Both the position numbers and the translations under genes were made by a program. Of a stretch of 64,000 nt of DNA, positions 44,523-52,792 are shown one piece after another. This DNA comes from Microthrixaceae bacterium (lineage in GTDB: Bacteria > Actinomycetota > Acidimicrobiia > Acidimicrobiales > Microtrichaceae): assembly GCA_023958095.1 (NCBI GenBank), contig JAMLGJ010000002.1, positions 62,001 through 126,000 on the forward strand, read 5' to 3'. Numbering within the stretch: the stretch's first letter is position 1; each line of letters begins with the position of its first letter. Under the pieces are notes generated by a model, which ran no database searches, was not told the origin of the DNA, and worked only from the letters and a program-made list of their open reading frames with translations.

Positions 44523-45052
44523 CAGCCGACGAGGAGAGCACCGATGCTCTGCCAGAGGACGTCGCCGAGCTGATCGGCCGCCCGCAGTACCCACAGACGG
44601 CCAGCTTCGCGGTGGAGCGCTCCTTCACCGACAACACGCTGGCGGCGACCGCCAACGGCAACCCCCTGTACTGGGACGAAGCCGTCGCCGAGGAGCTGAC
44701 CAATGGGATGACGGCGCTTCCCACCACCCTGTCGTTGTGGATGCGTCCCCACTACTGGGAACCGGGAGCGACCGGTGAACAGGTGGCGCTCAAGGTGCAT
44801 TTCGACCTCAAGGAGCGTTTCGGACTTCCCGAGGCGGTCATGACCGACAACACGCTCACCTTCCACGAACCGGTGCGTCCCGGGGACGTGATCAGCCACG
44901 CCCAGGTCCTGCGTTCCGTCTCGGGGCCGAAGACCACCAAGCTCGGCACGGGACGCTTCTGGGTGATCGACATCGAGTACCGCAACCAGCGCGACGAACT
45001 CGTCGGCGTGGAGTCCTACACCGGTTTCGGCTACCGCAGGGAGGACGCGTGA
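44519..45052 (+). CDS. Hot-dog dehydratase subunit (MaoC N-terminal type)
   Basis: The 177-residue protein has a FAS1-type/MaoC-like hot-dog fold: a long N-terminal helix region, NTLAATANGNPLYWDEAVAE near 39, KVHFDLKERFGLP, and TFHEPVRPGDVISHAQVLRS. This half-size unit normally pairs with a second MaoC-like subunit to make an (R)-specific enoyl-CoA hydratase, as in the steroid-degradation hydratases of mycobacteria. The second subunit is encoded by the next gene, with which it overlaps by 4 bp. It overlaps the racemase-like gene as well. Confidence 0.8.
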   Translation: MTADEESTDALPEDVAELIGRPQYPQTASFAVERSFTDNTLAATANGNPLYWDEAVAEELTNGMTALPTTLSLWMRPHYWEPGATGEQVALKVHFDLKERFGLPEAVMTDNTLTFHEPVRPGDVISHAQVLRSVSGPKTTKLGTGRFWVIDIEYRNQRDELVGVESYTGFGYRREDA

Positions 45053-45579
45053 TGGCAGCCATGAAACTCGGGGACGTCAGCGTCGGTGACACGATGGACG
45101 ACCTGGTGGTGGATGTGACCCCGACGACAGTGGTGCTCGGTGCGCTCGCCAGTCGTGACTGGCGGCCCATGCACCACGACCACAAGTTCGCCACGGAACG
45201 CAACGGTGTTCGGGACATCTTCCTCAACACCCCGAACCAGGCCGCATGGATCGAGCGGTTCATCACCGACTGGACCGGTCCTCGCGGCCGGCTCGGCCAG
45301 ATGACCTTCCGCATGCGTGACTCGGTGTTCCCCGGCGACACGATGACCTTCTCGGGCTCCGTGACCGCCGTGGGCGCCGACGACACCGGCTGCGGCTGGG
45401 TCGAGTTGGACATCACACTCACCGCCACGGCGAGCGAGCCGACCGGGAACCAATCCGCCGAGCCGCGTGTGGCGACGACGTGCAGCGCCCGTGTGGCGGT
45501 GCCCACATCCGACGACGACAACCCCTGGGCACGCCGGGGCGACCAATGGCAACCCGCGAGCGAACAGAGGACCCGCTGA
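45049..45579 (+). CDS. Hot-dog dehydratase subunit (MaoC C-terminal type)
   Basis: The 176-residue protein carries the catalytic hydratase-2 region: SRDWRPMHHDHKFATERNG near 36-54 has the Asp and His used by (R)-specific enoyl-CoA hydratases, followed by FRMRDSVFPGDTMTFSGSV in the central helix and sheet. With the preceding subunit it should hydrate trans-2-enoyl-CoA to (3R)-hydroxyacyl-CoA. The GTG at 45049 overlaps the preceding stop; an ATG follows directly at 45052. The last 30 residues look disordered. The stop overlaps the next ATG by one base (TGATG). Confidence 0.8.
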   Translation: MMAAMKLGDVSVGDTMDDLVVDVTPTTVVLGALASRDWRPMHHDHKFATERNGVRDIFLNTPNQAAWIERFITDWTGPRGRLGQMTFRMRDSVFPGDTMTFSGSVTAVGADDTGCGWVELDITLTATASEPTGNQSAEPRVATTCSARVAVPTSDDDNPWARRGDQWQPASEQRTR

Positions 45580-46709
45580 TGCTCAACCTCGACTTCACCG
45601 AAGAACAGGACATGCTGCGCGACATGGTGCGCGGCCTGTGCGAACAGCACTGCGACAAGGACGCCGTCCGTGAACTGGAGGACGACGAGCGCGGTTTCTC
45701 CGAGGCCATGTGGACCCAGCTCGGCGAGCTCGGTCTGATCGGGCTGATGCTGCCGGAGGAACACGGCGGTGCCGGCTCGTCGATGCTCGATGGGGTGGTG
45801 CTCTTCGAGGAGCTGGGTCGTGCCGTGGTGCCGTCACCCTTGCTCGAGTCGGCGGTGATGTCAGCCGGTGCGATCCTGCGCGGCGGGTCGGACTCGCAGC
45901 GCTCGGAGTTCCTCGGACCCATCGCCTCGGGCTCCACGATCGTGGTCCCCGCCTGGCTCGAACCCGACAACTCATATGGGCCACGTGGTGTTCAGATGCG
46001 TGCCGAGCCCGTGGGTGACTCATTCAGGCTGTCGGGCACCAAGGTCGTCGTCCGCTTCGCCGCTGCGGCGGACAAGCTGGTCGTGCTCGCCCGCACCGGC
46101 GATGCCCCGGACGCGGTCGACCTGTTCCTCGTCGACACCGATGCGGCGGGGCTGACGATCGACCAGCGCCACTCGATCAGTTCCGATGCGCAGTTCCGCG
46201 TGACCTTCGACGGCGTCGAGGTGCCCGCCTCGGCCCGCATCGGCGCGGCTGGAACCGGTTGGGCCACCTGGGAAGCCGTGATGGTCGACGCGATGACCCT
46301 CGCCGCCGCCTACGGAGCGGGTGGTGCCCAGTACGCGCTCGACATCACGGTGCAGTACTCAAAGGACCGGGAGCAGTTCGACAAGCCCCTCGGTGCCTTC
46401 CAGGCGCTGGCACACGACATGGCGAACGCAAGGACCGCCACCGACGGGGCCAAGCTGATCACCTACGAGGCCGCCTGGGCGGTCGACAACGCGAAGCCGG
46501 ACGCCGAGAAGCTCGCCGCGATGGCGAAGCTGTTCGTGTGCAACACCTACCGCGACAGCACCGCCATGGCCCAGCAGATCTTCGGCGGCGTGGGCTTCAC
46601 CCTCGAGTACGAGATCCAGCTCTACTTCCGTCGCGCCAAGGCCCTGCAGCTGTCCTACAACGACACCCGCCGCTGCGAGGACATCGTGGCCGCGGCGGTA
46701 CTCGACTGA
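45579..46709 (+). CDS. Acyl-CoA dehydrogenase
   Basis: The 376-residue protein has the N-terminal domain LDFTEEQDMLRDMVRGLC, a middle domain with FRLSGTKVVVRFAAAADKLV, the C-terminal KDREQFDKPLGAFQALAHDM, and QQIFGGVGFTLEYEIQLYFR where the FAD signature is expected. The usual EPxAG motif in the middle domain is replaced by LEPDNSYGP, so it may be the non-flavin or weakly flavin-binding half of a heteromeric enzyme, as in the mycobacterial FadE pairs for steroid side chains. A partner would be the dehydrogenase at 41886. It is the last gene of the coupled set. Confidence 0.9.
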   Translation: MLNLDFTEEQDMLRDMVRGLCEQHCDKDAVRELEDDERGFSEAMWTQLGELGLIGLMLPEEHGGAGSSMLDGVVLFEELGRAVVPSPLLESAVMSAGAILRGGSDSQRSEFLGPIASGSTIVVPAWLEPDNSYGPRGVQMRAEPVGDSFRLSGTKVVVRFAAAADKLVVLARTGDAPDAVDLFLVDTDAAGLTIDQRHSISSDAQFRVTFDGVEVPASARIGAAGTGWATWEAVMVDAMTLAAAYGAGGAQYALDITVQYSKDREQFDKPLGAFQALAHDMANARTATDGAKLITYEAAWAVDNAKPDAEKLAAMAKLFVCNTYRDSTAMAQQIFGGVGFTLEYEIQLYFRRAKALQLSYNDTRRCEDIVAAAVLD

Positions 46710-46850
46710 TCGAACAGCTCGGATACCGGTGGGTCGTACGATCGAGGTCCAATCGGGGGTTGCGGTGGCTGCAGGACCGTTCCGGTGCTCCCACCGCACG
46801 AGGGCTCGATTGCACATCCCGCTCCGGTGTCGAGAAACCCCGTACTGAAG

Positions 46851-46856
46851 TAGCTT
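46851..46856 (+). promoter_or_regulatory. -10 box of the GH43-like gene, leaderless type
   Basis: TAGCTT is followed after 6 nt by the GTG at 46863. No Shine-Dalgarno is present. Confidence 0.45.
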
Positions 46857-46862
46857 CCTGCT

Positions 46863-48026
46863 GTGCGGAGTGGGCAGTCGGCCAGGCGGGTGAGCAAGAG
46901 ACAGGCCGTGCGAAGGGCTCTGCTGGTCGGGGGTGGTCTCGGCGTCCTGGTCGCAGTGGCCATCTTCGCCCTGCTCGGGTTCCTCGGCAGGAACTCCGAT
47001 CCGGCAACCGACGACACGGCGTCATCCGGCACGGATTCCGCGGCGGTTACGACCGGCGGAGCGCAGGCCGACCGAGCATGGTTCGACAATCCGGTACTCG
47101 AGGCGGATGCACCGGACCCACATCTCGTACGCCACGGGGACGAGGTCCTGGTGTTCACGACGAACGCGGATGGTCTCCACGTTCCGCTGCACCGCACAGA
47201 CGACCTTCGCAGCTGGGCCGAGCCAGTGGATGCCCTTCCGGACCTGCCGCTATGGGTCTCTCCTGCCCAGACCGAGCTGTGGGCTCCCGCAGTCCTGTCG
47301 CTCGGTGAACGGTGGCTGCTCGCGTTCGCGGCACGGCACCGCGACACAGGCTTGTTCTGCATCGGGCTTGCCAGCGCTGCTCAGCCGGACGAGTCCTTCG
47401 TGGCCCAGCCGGAACCCACCGTCTGTGACACGGAGATCGGGTTGATCGACCCGTTCCTGGTGGCCGATGAGGACATCCCATACCTGCTGTGGAAACGCGA
47501 CGGAAACTGCTGTTCCCAGCCGTCCGAGATCGTTGCCGCCCGACTCGACGACGACCTGGCGGTCGGTGATCCGAGCGTCCTCATCGATCGCTCGCTTCCC
47601 TGGGAACAGGGAAGCACCGACACCCAGACAACCGTCGAGAACCCGGCACTGGTCAGCACTCCGCAGGGGTGGATCCTGCTCTACAGCGGCAACGGATGGG
47701 AGTCGGCGGACTACGCCATGGGGTATGCACGATGCGACACGCCGATGGGGCCGTGCACCAAGACCCGCCGGGCTCCGGTGCTGGCAGGTGACAGTGCCGC
47801 TCGTGGTCCGGGTGGTGGCTCCGTACTCGAACTGGGCGAGGGGCTCTGGCTGCTCGCCTACCACGCGTGGGGCGAGGAGATCGGCTACGACGAGGGCGGC
47901 AGGCGCACACTGCGAATGGACCTGATGCAGATGCTGGGGAGCAACCTCGTGGTCACCGGTCCGACGGTCGCACCGTACCGGGTGGAGCTGCCAGGTGACC
48001 TGAAGGCCCCGACTGGCACCGGATGA
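46863..48026 (+). CDS. Membrane-anchored GH43-like beta-propeller
   Basis: The 387-residue protein has a basic N-terminus and a helix at about residues 20-42 (LLVGGGLGVLVAVAIFALLG), then a short linker and a five-bladed propeller. Motifs fit glycoside hydrolase family 43 and relatives: NPVLEADAPDPHLVRHGDEV with the base Asp, LWAPAVLSLGERWLL with the Trp-Ala-Pro turn, GLIDPFLVADEDIPYLLWKR, TVENPALVSTPQGWILLYSG with the acid-type Glu, and GGGSVLELGEGLWLLAYHAW. Arabinan- or xylan-type substrates are known for the family, but a glycan of the cell's own envelope is equally possible. It converges on the GT39-like gene 7 bp away. Confidence 0.8.
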   Translation: MRSGQSARRVSKRQAVRRALLVGGGLGVLVAVAIFALLGFLGRNSDPATDDTASSGTDSAAVTTGGAQADRAWFDNPVLEADAPDPHLVRHGDEVLVFTTNADGLHVPLHRTDDLRSWAEPVDALPDLPLWVSPAQTELWAPAVLSLGERWLLAFAARHRDTGLFCIGLASAAQPDESFVAQPEPTVCDTEIGLIDPFLVADEDIPYLLWKRDGNCCSQPSEIVAARLDDDLAVGDPSVLIDRSLPWEQGSTDTQTTVENPALVSTPQGWILLYSGNGWESADYAMGYARCDTPMGPCTKTRRAPVLAGDSAARGPGGGSVLELGEGLWLLAYHAWGEEIGYDEGGRRTLRMDLMQMLGSNLVVTGPTVAPYRVELPGDLKAPTGTG

Positions 48027-48033
48027 GCGCGGA

Positions 48034-49368
48034 CTACCGAACCGCAGCTCGACCGGGGTCGGAAGCGTCGAGTTGATCCTGCCCATCCGGTTCGCCGGAG
48101 GGCACCAACGATGCTGCCCGTCGCCTGCGCAGGTCGTCCAACGCCTGGACCAGGAGCCCGACGCCAATGCACAACAGGAGGTCGAAAGGAGCCCTGAGCC
48201 GGGGTGGTGACACGGTCAGAAGGGACAGCAGCACGAACTGTCCGACCACCACATAGGCGGGCCACATGCGTCTGTCCGACAGGCGAGTGCCGATCCCTGT
48301 CATCCCTGCAAGCAGGAACGCGTAGAACAGAGGCAGGGTTGCATCCCGGAAGTCCAGGTTCCGGCCGTCGATGCGTTCGGCGAAATCGTTGTTCGAGCCG
48401 CTCAGCTCCAGGAACGCCCGGACATTGCTGCTGATCACGTTGAACACGTAGCCCGGGTCCTCCCGGACTCCGCTGAGTGCATGCGCTGTGAGTTCGCTGC
48501 TCCACTGCGCTTCGTCGAACTGGAGAACACGGAAGTCACTGCCGTCATAGGACTCGTCGAAGACCGGATCCACGAACGTGGCCTGCTCCTGGGCCTGAGG
48601 TGCATAGATTGCCGCCAGGGTGAACCCCTGCGACGTGGTGAGTGACCAGGTGCCCACCTGGACCTTGTTGCGCACCAACCAAGGCGCCACCACCACGGCG
48701 GCGCATGCCAGGCACATGAGGGCCTTCTTCCAACCGACGTAGCGCCAGATGAACGCGGCGGCGATCAGCACGACCAGGTACGCGTTGGGTCGCGTGAGAA
48801 CCAGTGCGCCGGCCGCCAGGCCGGCCCAGATGGGACGCCGCGAGTCGAGAGCGATCAGGACCGCGAGTATGAGCAGCAGTCCGAGAGGCTCGCTGAGCGT
48901 GATGGTGTCGTTGGCCAACAGGCTCGGCATGAGGGCCACTGCGCAGCCCGCGACGACTGCCGCGAGGTTGCCGGCGATGCGACGCACGAACACCACGGTG
49001 AGAGCGACGACTCCCAAGGACAACAGCAACGAGGTGACGCGGGCCGGCCAGATCGCATCTGGTCCGAACAGCCAGGAGGGCCCGGCGAGCACGAACGGGT
49101 ACAGGGGCGGGCGGAACGCGGTCGCATGCATCTCGAGCTCGGGGAACACGAGTGCATAGCCCTCGCCCGCCACGAGGTTGCGAGCCAGGCGCAGGTACTG
49201 GTCGGCGTCGGAGTCCGGGCGCCAGTTCGGGGTGACGGTGACCCAGTAGAGGATCCTCACGGCCGCTGCCAGCAGCACTGGTCCGCCTATGACGTACCAG
49301 CTCTGCCCCACTCGCCTGTCCCCGGAGCGGGTTGAGTCCTCATCGACCGCTGCTCCGGCGCCGTTCAT
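48034..49368 (-). CDS. GT39/ArnT-like membrane glycosyltransferase
   Basis: The 444-residue protein has about ten helices and the GT-C pattern: an acidic loop after the first helix (NWRPDSDADQYLRLARNLVAG, residues about 42-62, with the DSD catalytic-type aspartates), then FRPPLYPFVLAG, GALVLTRPNAYLV and VAPWLVRNKVQVG. Such enzymes transfer a sugar from a polyprenyl-phosphate donor to an extracytoplasmic acceptor. ATG 49366-49368 is used; it has no strong Shine-Dalgarno. It lies between two GH43-like genes. Donor and acceptor are unknown. Confidence 0.82.
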   Translation of the reverse strand: MNGAGAAVDEDSTRSGDRRVGQSWYVIGGPVLLAAAVRILYWVTVTPNWRPDSDADQYLRLARNLVAGEGYALVFPELEMHATAFRPPLYPFVLAGPSWLFGPDAIWPARVTSLLLSLGVVALTVVFVRRIAGNLAAVVAGCAVALMPSLLANDTITLSEPLGLLLILAVLIALDSRRPIWAGLAAGALVLTRPNAYLVVLIAAAFIWRYVGWKKALMCLACAAVVVAPWLVRNKVQVGTWSLTTSQGFTLAAIYAPQAQEQATFVDPVFDESYDGSDFRVLQFDEAQWSSELTAHALSGVREDPGYVFNVISSNVRAFLELSGSNNDFAERIDGRNLDFRDATLPLFYAFLLAGMTGIGTRLSDRRMWPAYVVVGQFVLLSLLTVSPPRLRAPFDLLLCIGVGLLVQALDDLRRRRAASLVPSGEPDGQDQLDASDPGRAAVR

Positions 49369-49436
49369 CGGGTGAAAGCTACACGCAGGCGATGTGCGGA
49401 TCGACCGTATCGGCATCCCCTCGGGTGTCTCGCTGG

Positions 49437-49466
49437 TCGGGTCCCCCACGCAGTTGGTGGACCCGA
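49437..49466 (-). terminator. Hairpin after the minus-strand GH43-like gene
   Basis: TCGGGTCC (49437-49444) pairs with GGACCCGA (49459-49466), extended by CAC/GTG after a bulge. It lies in the 145-bp gap after the stop at 49514. No T tract. Confidence 0.45.
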
Positions 49467-49513
49467 CACAAGCCGAGGTTCGGGGCATCCGGGCAGGCGA
49501 AACCCCCGGCCCT

Positions 49514-50587
49514 TCAGCCGCTCTTGAGGTGTGTCAGGGCTTGAGAGTAGGTCACGGCCCACAGGCTTCCCGGTGGCCTCGCATGGAAGAAGATCCGGTT
49601 TCCCGCAGGGGAGTTGTCCTTCAGGAACGATGCACCACCCGCCTGGTTGTACTGCGAGTCCGAGTACTTGATCTGCGCCCCGAAGTTGTTGAGGCAACCG
49701 CCGTCGGGTTGTGTGCACGGGATCTCCAGGGTCGTGTAGGAGTTGTCCTTCCAGTTGCCCAGGGACACCATCAGGCTGTAGCCGTTGTAGGAGTCACGCA
49801 CCATGGCCGGGTTCTCAACGAAGTGGTTCGCCGGGGTGGGACCCGGATTCGTCGTGCAGGAGGTCACCGGGTAGCGGAGTCGACACACCGCTCGTGCCTG
49901 GTCCATGGTGAGGATCCGTTTGGCCGACCCGACACGGTTGACGGTCCTGTTGAGTCCTGATCCTCCGAGTGTGATCTGCTGTGCCCGGATCTCCGAGAAG
50001 GTGGGTGCGATCTGCCTGCTGTAGTACACCCAGATCCGGCCGTCCGCGTTGACGAAAAGCTGTGGATCCAGCAGTCCCGCAGTTTCGCACCACGGGTCGT
50101 CGTCGATTGCTGTGAAGGGACCTGCGGCCGTGTTGGACACGGCTGCTCCGATGCATGCACGACCCTGCCTGCGGGACGCCGTGAACATCATCAGGTACAC
50201 GCCGTTGACCTTGCGTACTGTCGGTGCCCAGACGAACTTCCGGCCATCTCCGACGTTCGGTTTCACCCAGCTCGGCGGCTTCGGTAGCGCATCATGTGGC
50301 TTCGGGCTCGCGTAGGCCCCCCACGCGTTCGGATCCACGACATAGGTGGGGACCCAGAAGAACCCGGAGTTGGTCGTGTACAGCTGTGCCAGGCCGCCAC
50401 CCAACGGGACCGCCGACGGGTCTCGCATCTCATAGTTGTCATGCATTTTGATGGGCGATCCACTGGGGTAGAAGCAGGCCGATGCAGAGACGGCGAGCAA
50501 CGCCAGCAGGGCGAGCGCGGCGGTTCGTAGTAGGCTTCGACCCCTCTTTCGCGGTCGCGTGATTCCGCCGGTCCGTATGGAAGCCAT
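49514..50587 (-). CDS. Secreted GH43-like beta-propeller lipoprotein
   Basis: The 357-residue protein has a twin-arginine-free but strongly basic N-terminus and a lipoprotein-like signal (LLRTAALALLALLAVSASAC). The mature part reads MRDPSAVPLGGGLAQLYTTN, KFVWAPTVRKVNGVYLMMFT, ETAGLLDPQLFVNADGRIWV and NHFVENPAMVRDSYNGYSLM. These match the blades of GH43-type proteins and of the protein at 46863-48026: the Trp-Ala-Pro turn, the LxDP motif and the ExPA motif with Glu. Function as a glycan hydrolase or binding protein is inferred. The ATG is at 50585-50587. Confidence 0.78.
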   Translation of the reverse strand: MASIRTGGITRPRKRGRSLLRTAALALLALLAVSASACFYPSGSPIKMHDNYEMRDPSAVPLGGGLAQLYTTNSGFFWVPTYVVDPNAWGAYASPKPHDALPKPPSWVKPNVGDGRKFVWAPTVRKVNGVYLMMFTASRRQGRACIGAAVSNTAAGPFTAIDDDPWCETAGLLDPQLFVNADGRIWVYYSRQIAPTFSEIRAQQITLGGSGLNRTVNRVGSAKRILTMDQARAVCRLRYPVTSCTTNPGPTPANHFVENPAMVRDSYNGYSLMVSLGNWKDNSYTTLEIPCTQPDGGCLNNFGAQIKYSDSQYNQAGGASFLKDNSPAGNRIFFHARPPGSLWAVTYSQALTHLKSG

Positions 50588-50720
50588 GTTGGATCCCCCC
50601 CGTTGGCCCGGTGCGTCCGGACCCGGATGTGAGCATCACGTGTCGACGCGCCATGGTCAATGGGGACGGTTCCCCACCGCCTGGACCCAAGAACCCGAAC
50701 CGGGACCGCCCCGCCCTTCC

Positions 50721-50769
50721 CTTCTGATCGTGGTGGTGCTGACAGGTCAGGCACCACCACGATCAGAAG
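50721..50769 (-). terminator. Strong hairpin after the CaiB gene
   Basis: CTTCTGATCGTGGTGGTGC (50721-50739) is the exact reverse complement of GCACCACCACGATCAGAAG (50751-50769), with TGA/TCA added inward past a 1-nt bulge. It lies 23 bp beyond the stop of the minus-strand CoA-transferase gene and upstream of the GH43-like gene. No T tract. Confidence 0.65.
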
Positions 50770-50792
50770 CGTGCTGGTGGTGAGAGGAGCGG

Positions 50793-52034
50793 TCAGGCGA
50801 TGACGCCGTCGAGGCGCAGCGACTCGAGGTCGTTCTCGCCGAGGCCCAGTTCGGCGGCGAGCACCTCGGAGGTGTGTTCGCCCACCCAGGGCACCCGGGT
50901 CTCGGGTCCCTCGGCGACGGCCGACAGCTTCACCGGATTCCCGGGTATCAGCACCGGGTCGCCGTCACCTGCGGGTCGTTCCATCGCCACGAGCATGTTG
51001 CGCTTCTCGACGTGTTCGTCCGCGATCACCTCGGGCGCGGTGTAGCTCGGTCCCGCCGGGATGTTGGCGGCACCGAGGGCTTCACACACCTCGAGGCGTG
51101 TCCGGTCGGCGGCCCAGCGCTCGATCGCGGGACGGATCGTGTCCTCGGCGTGCTCGGCCCAGCCGGCCCTGGTGGAGAAGCGCTCCTCGTTAGCCCACTG
51201 CGGTTCGCCGATCAGGTTCGCGAGTGCTTCGAACTGGTGCTCCCGCCCAACCTGCATGACGAACCATCCGTCGCCGGCGCGGAATGAACCCATGAGGACC
51301 TTGGGCGGCGAGTCGCGTTGACCCAGCGACCAGAAGTTCGTGACGATGTCCCCCATGGCGAGCATCGCATCGAGCATCGCGATGTCCACCAGCTGTCCCT
51401 CGCCGGTGCGGTCACGCTGGCGCAGGGCCGCCTGTACGCCGATCACCGCGAACAACGCAGACGAGATGTCGCCGAGCGCCCCTGCGGGGATCACCCTCGG
51501 AGGTTCGTCGCCGACCCTGGAGTAGTCGTACAGACCGGACATCGCCTCGGGCACCATCGCGTAGGCGGGCCACGATCTGTAGGGCGACTCCCCGAGGTTG
51601 CCGAAGCCGGACACCGACAGGTAGATGAGTTCGGGCCAGCGCTGCGAGAGCGCCTCGTAGCCGAGTCCGAGCCGGTCCATCGTGCCCGCCTTGAAGTTCT
51701 CGCCGACCACGTCGAAGCGTCCGGCCAGCTCGATGAACAGCTCGCGGCCCCTCGGGTGCTTCAGGTCGATTCCGACCGAGGCCTTGTTGAGGTTGTTGCG
51801 CAGGAAGGTCGCGCCCATCGGGCGACCCTCGGGGTCGGGGATCGAGGGTTCGGCACCGCGCCCTGATTCCCCGTGCACGGGATGTTCGACCTTGACGACC
51901 TCGGCTCCCAGGCGTGCCAACAGCTGGGTCGCGAACGGGAGGGCCTGCATCTGTTCGGCCGCGAGCACGCGCACGCCGTCGAGGGGCTTGCCATTGGGTG
52001 CGGCATGTCCGTTGGCGATGTCACCGAGTCGCAT
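50793..52034 (-). CDS. CaiB/BaiF family CoA-transferase
   Basis: The 413-residue protein has the class III CoA-transferase layout: LARLGAEVVKVEHPVHGE at about residues 40-57, NLNKASVGIDLKHPRGRELF, VVGENFKAGTMDRLGLGYE, VSGFGNLGESPYRSWPAY, and the catalytic-type Asp in AGALGDISSALFA, near residue 205. These enzymes move CoA between carboxylic acids. It differs from the racemase-like protein at 43305 in the absence of the GHDxNY motif. ATG 52032-52034 is preferred. A free-standing gene; no operator is visible upstream. Confidence 0.85.
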   Translation of the reverse strand: MRLGDIANGHAAPNGKPLDGVRVLAAEQMQALPFATQLLARLGAEVVKVEHPVHGESGRGAEPSIPDPEGRPMGATFLRNNLNKASVGIDLKHPRGRELFIELAGRFDVVGENFKAGTMDRLGLGYEALSQRWPELIYLSVSGFGNLGESPYRSWPAYAMVPEAMSGLYDYSRVGDEPPRVIPAGALGDISSALFAVIGVQAALRQRDRTGEGQLVDIAMLDAMLAMGDIVTNFWSLGQRDSPPKVLMGSFRAGDGWFVMQVGREHQFEALANLIGEPQWANEERFSTRAGWAEHAEDTIRPAIERWAADRTRLEVCEALGAANIPAGPSYTAPEVIADEHVEKRNMLVAMERPAGDGDPVLIPGNPVKLSAVAEGPETRVPWVGEHTSEVLAAELGLGENDLESLRLDGVIA

Positions 52035-52144
52035 GACCGCAGTCTCGCCCAGGGTGCCCGGGCGTCCCAACCTCCCCCGAACTGTCCGCTCGTGGCCCCG
52101 CGCAGCGGGGCCCGCGGCGGACGGTTCGCCTCGGTGGTCCGGGC

Positions 52145-52792
52145 TCAGTCGTCGGGAGCGACCGAGGCGAACGCCTTGGCCCGGTCGATGCCCGCCTGGC
52201 GTTCATCGGTGCCGTAGGTGCCCACGAGTTCGTAGTCGGCTGCGAACTCGGGTCTCAGTTCCCCATCGGCGTCGATGATCCATCCGAGCCCCTCGGCCAT
52301 GCGGCGGGGTACCCGGACCTTCTCGGGCATGTCGTCGGTGCCGAAGAGCTTGTCCCACCATCCGACGCTCACCCCCTGGTTGAGCATCGGGGCGCCGAAG
52401 TGGTGCTGGAAGTGGTTCTTGCGGACCCAACGCTGGTAGCGGTTCGTGGGTGGACGCAGGTGGCACATCGCGTGCTGGTACTCGTAGAACGCGTATCCCA
52501 CGGGCCAACCCACCGCGAGCGGGATGCCAACGGTCCATCCGCCGATCAGCCAGCCGAGCGGCAACAGGATCGCCCCGCCCACGAGCCCGACTCCGAGCCA
52601 GGACAGGATGTGGGTGTAGTCGAAGCTCCAGCCCGCCTTGACGTGGTGCTCCAGGTGTTCACGGCTCATGATGCCCTTGCCGTGGAGGTGGTGCATCGCG
52701 AACCGGTGCAGCAGGTACTCGGCCAGGAACCACAGGTTCACGCCCACCACGAACGACACCAGGACGACCGCCACGGTGCCTAGCGCATCCAT
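52145..52792 (-). CDS. Fatty acid hydroxylase/sterol desaturase family protein
   Basis: The 215-residue membrane protein has the histidine clusters of di-iron hydroxylases: HRFAMHHLH (about residues 30-38), EHLEHH near 49, YQHAMCH near 103 and NHFQHHFG near 125, set between three or four helices. The family hydroxylates or desaturates lipids with O2. The start codon overlaps the stop of the TetR gene by one base (TGATG), so repressor and enzyme are coupled and presumably under the operator at 53574. Substrate unknown. Confidence 0.85.
   Translation of the reverse strand: MDALGTVAVVLVSFVVGVNLWFLAEYLLHRFAMHHLHGKGIMSREHLEHHVKAGWSFDYTHILSWLGVGLVGGAILLPLGWLIGGWTVGIPLAVGWPVGYAFYEYQHAMCHLRPPTNRYQRWVRKNHFQHHFGAPMLNQGVSVGWWDKLFGTDDMPEKVRVPRRMAEGLGWIIDADGELRPEFAADYELVGTYGTDERQAGIDRAKAFASVAPDD

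Noticed and set aside
50800-50811. TGACGCCGTCGA as a sixth TetR operator
   Set aside because: The spacing and centre differ and it lies inside the coding end of the CoA-transferase gene.
50793-52034. Loss of the catalytic Asp in the CaiB-family protein
   Set aside because: The PAYAMVPEAMSG segment lacks Asp, but the family's catalytic Asp fits the later ALGDISSA segment, which is present.
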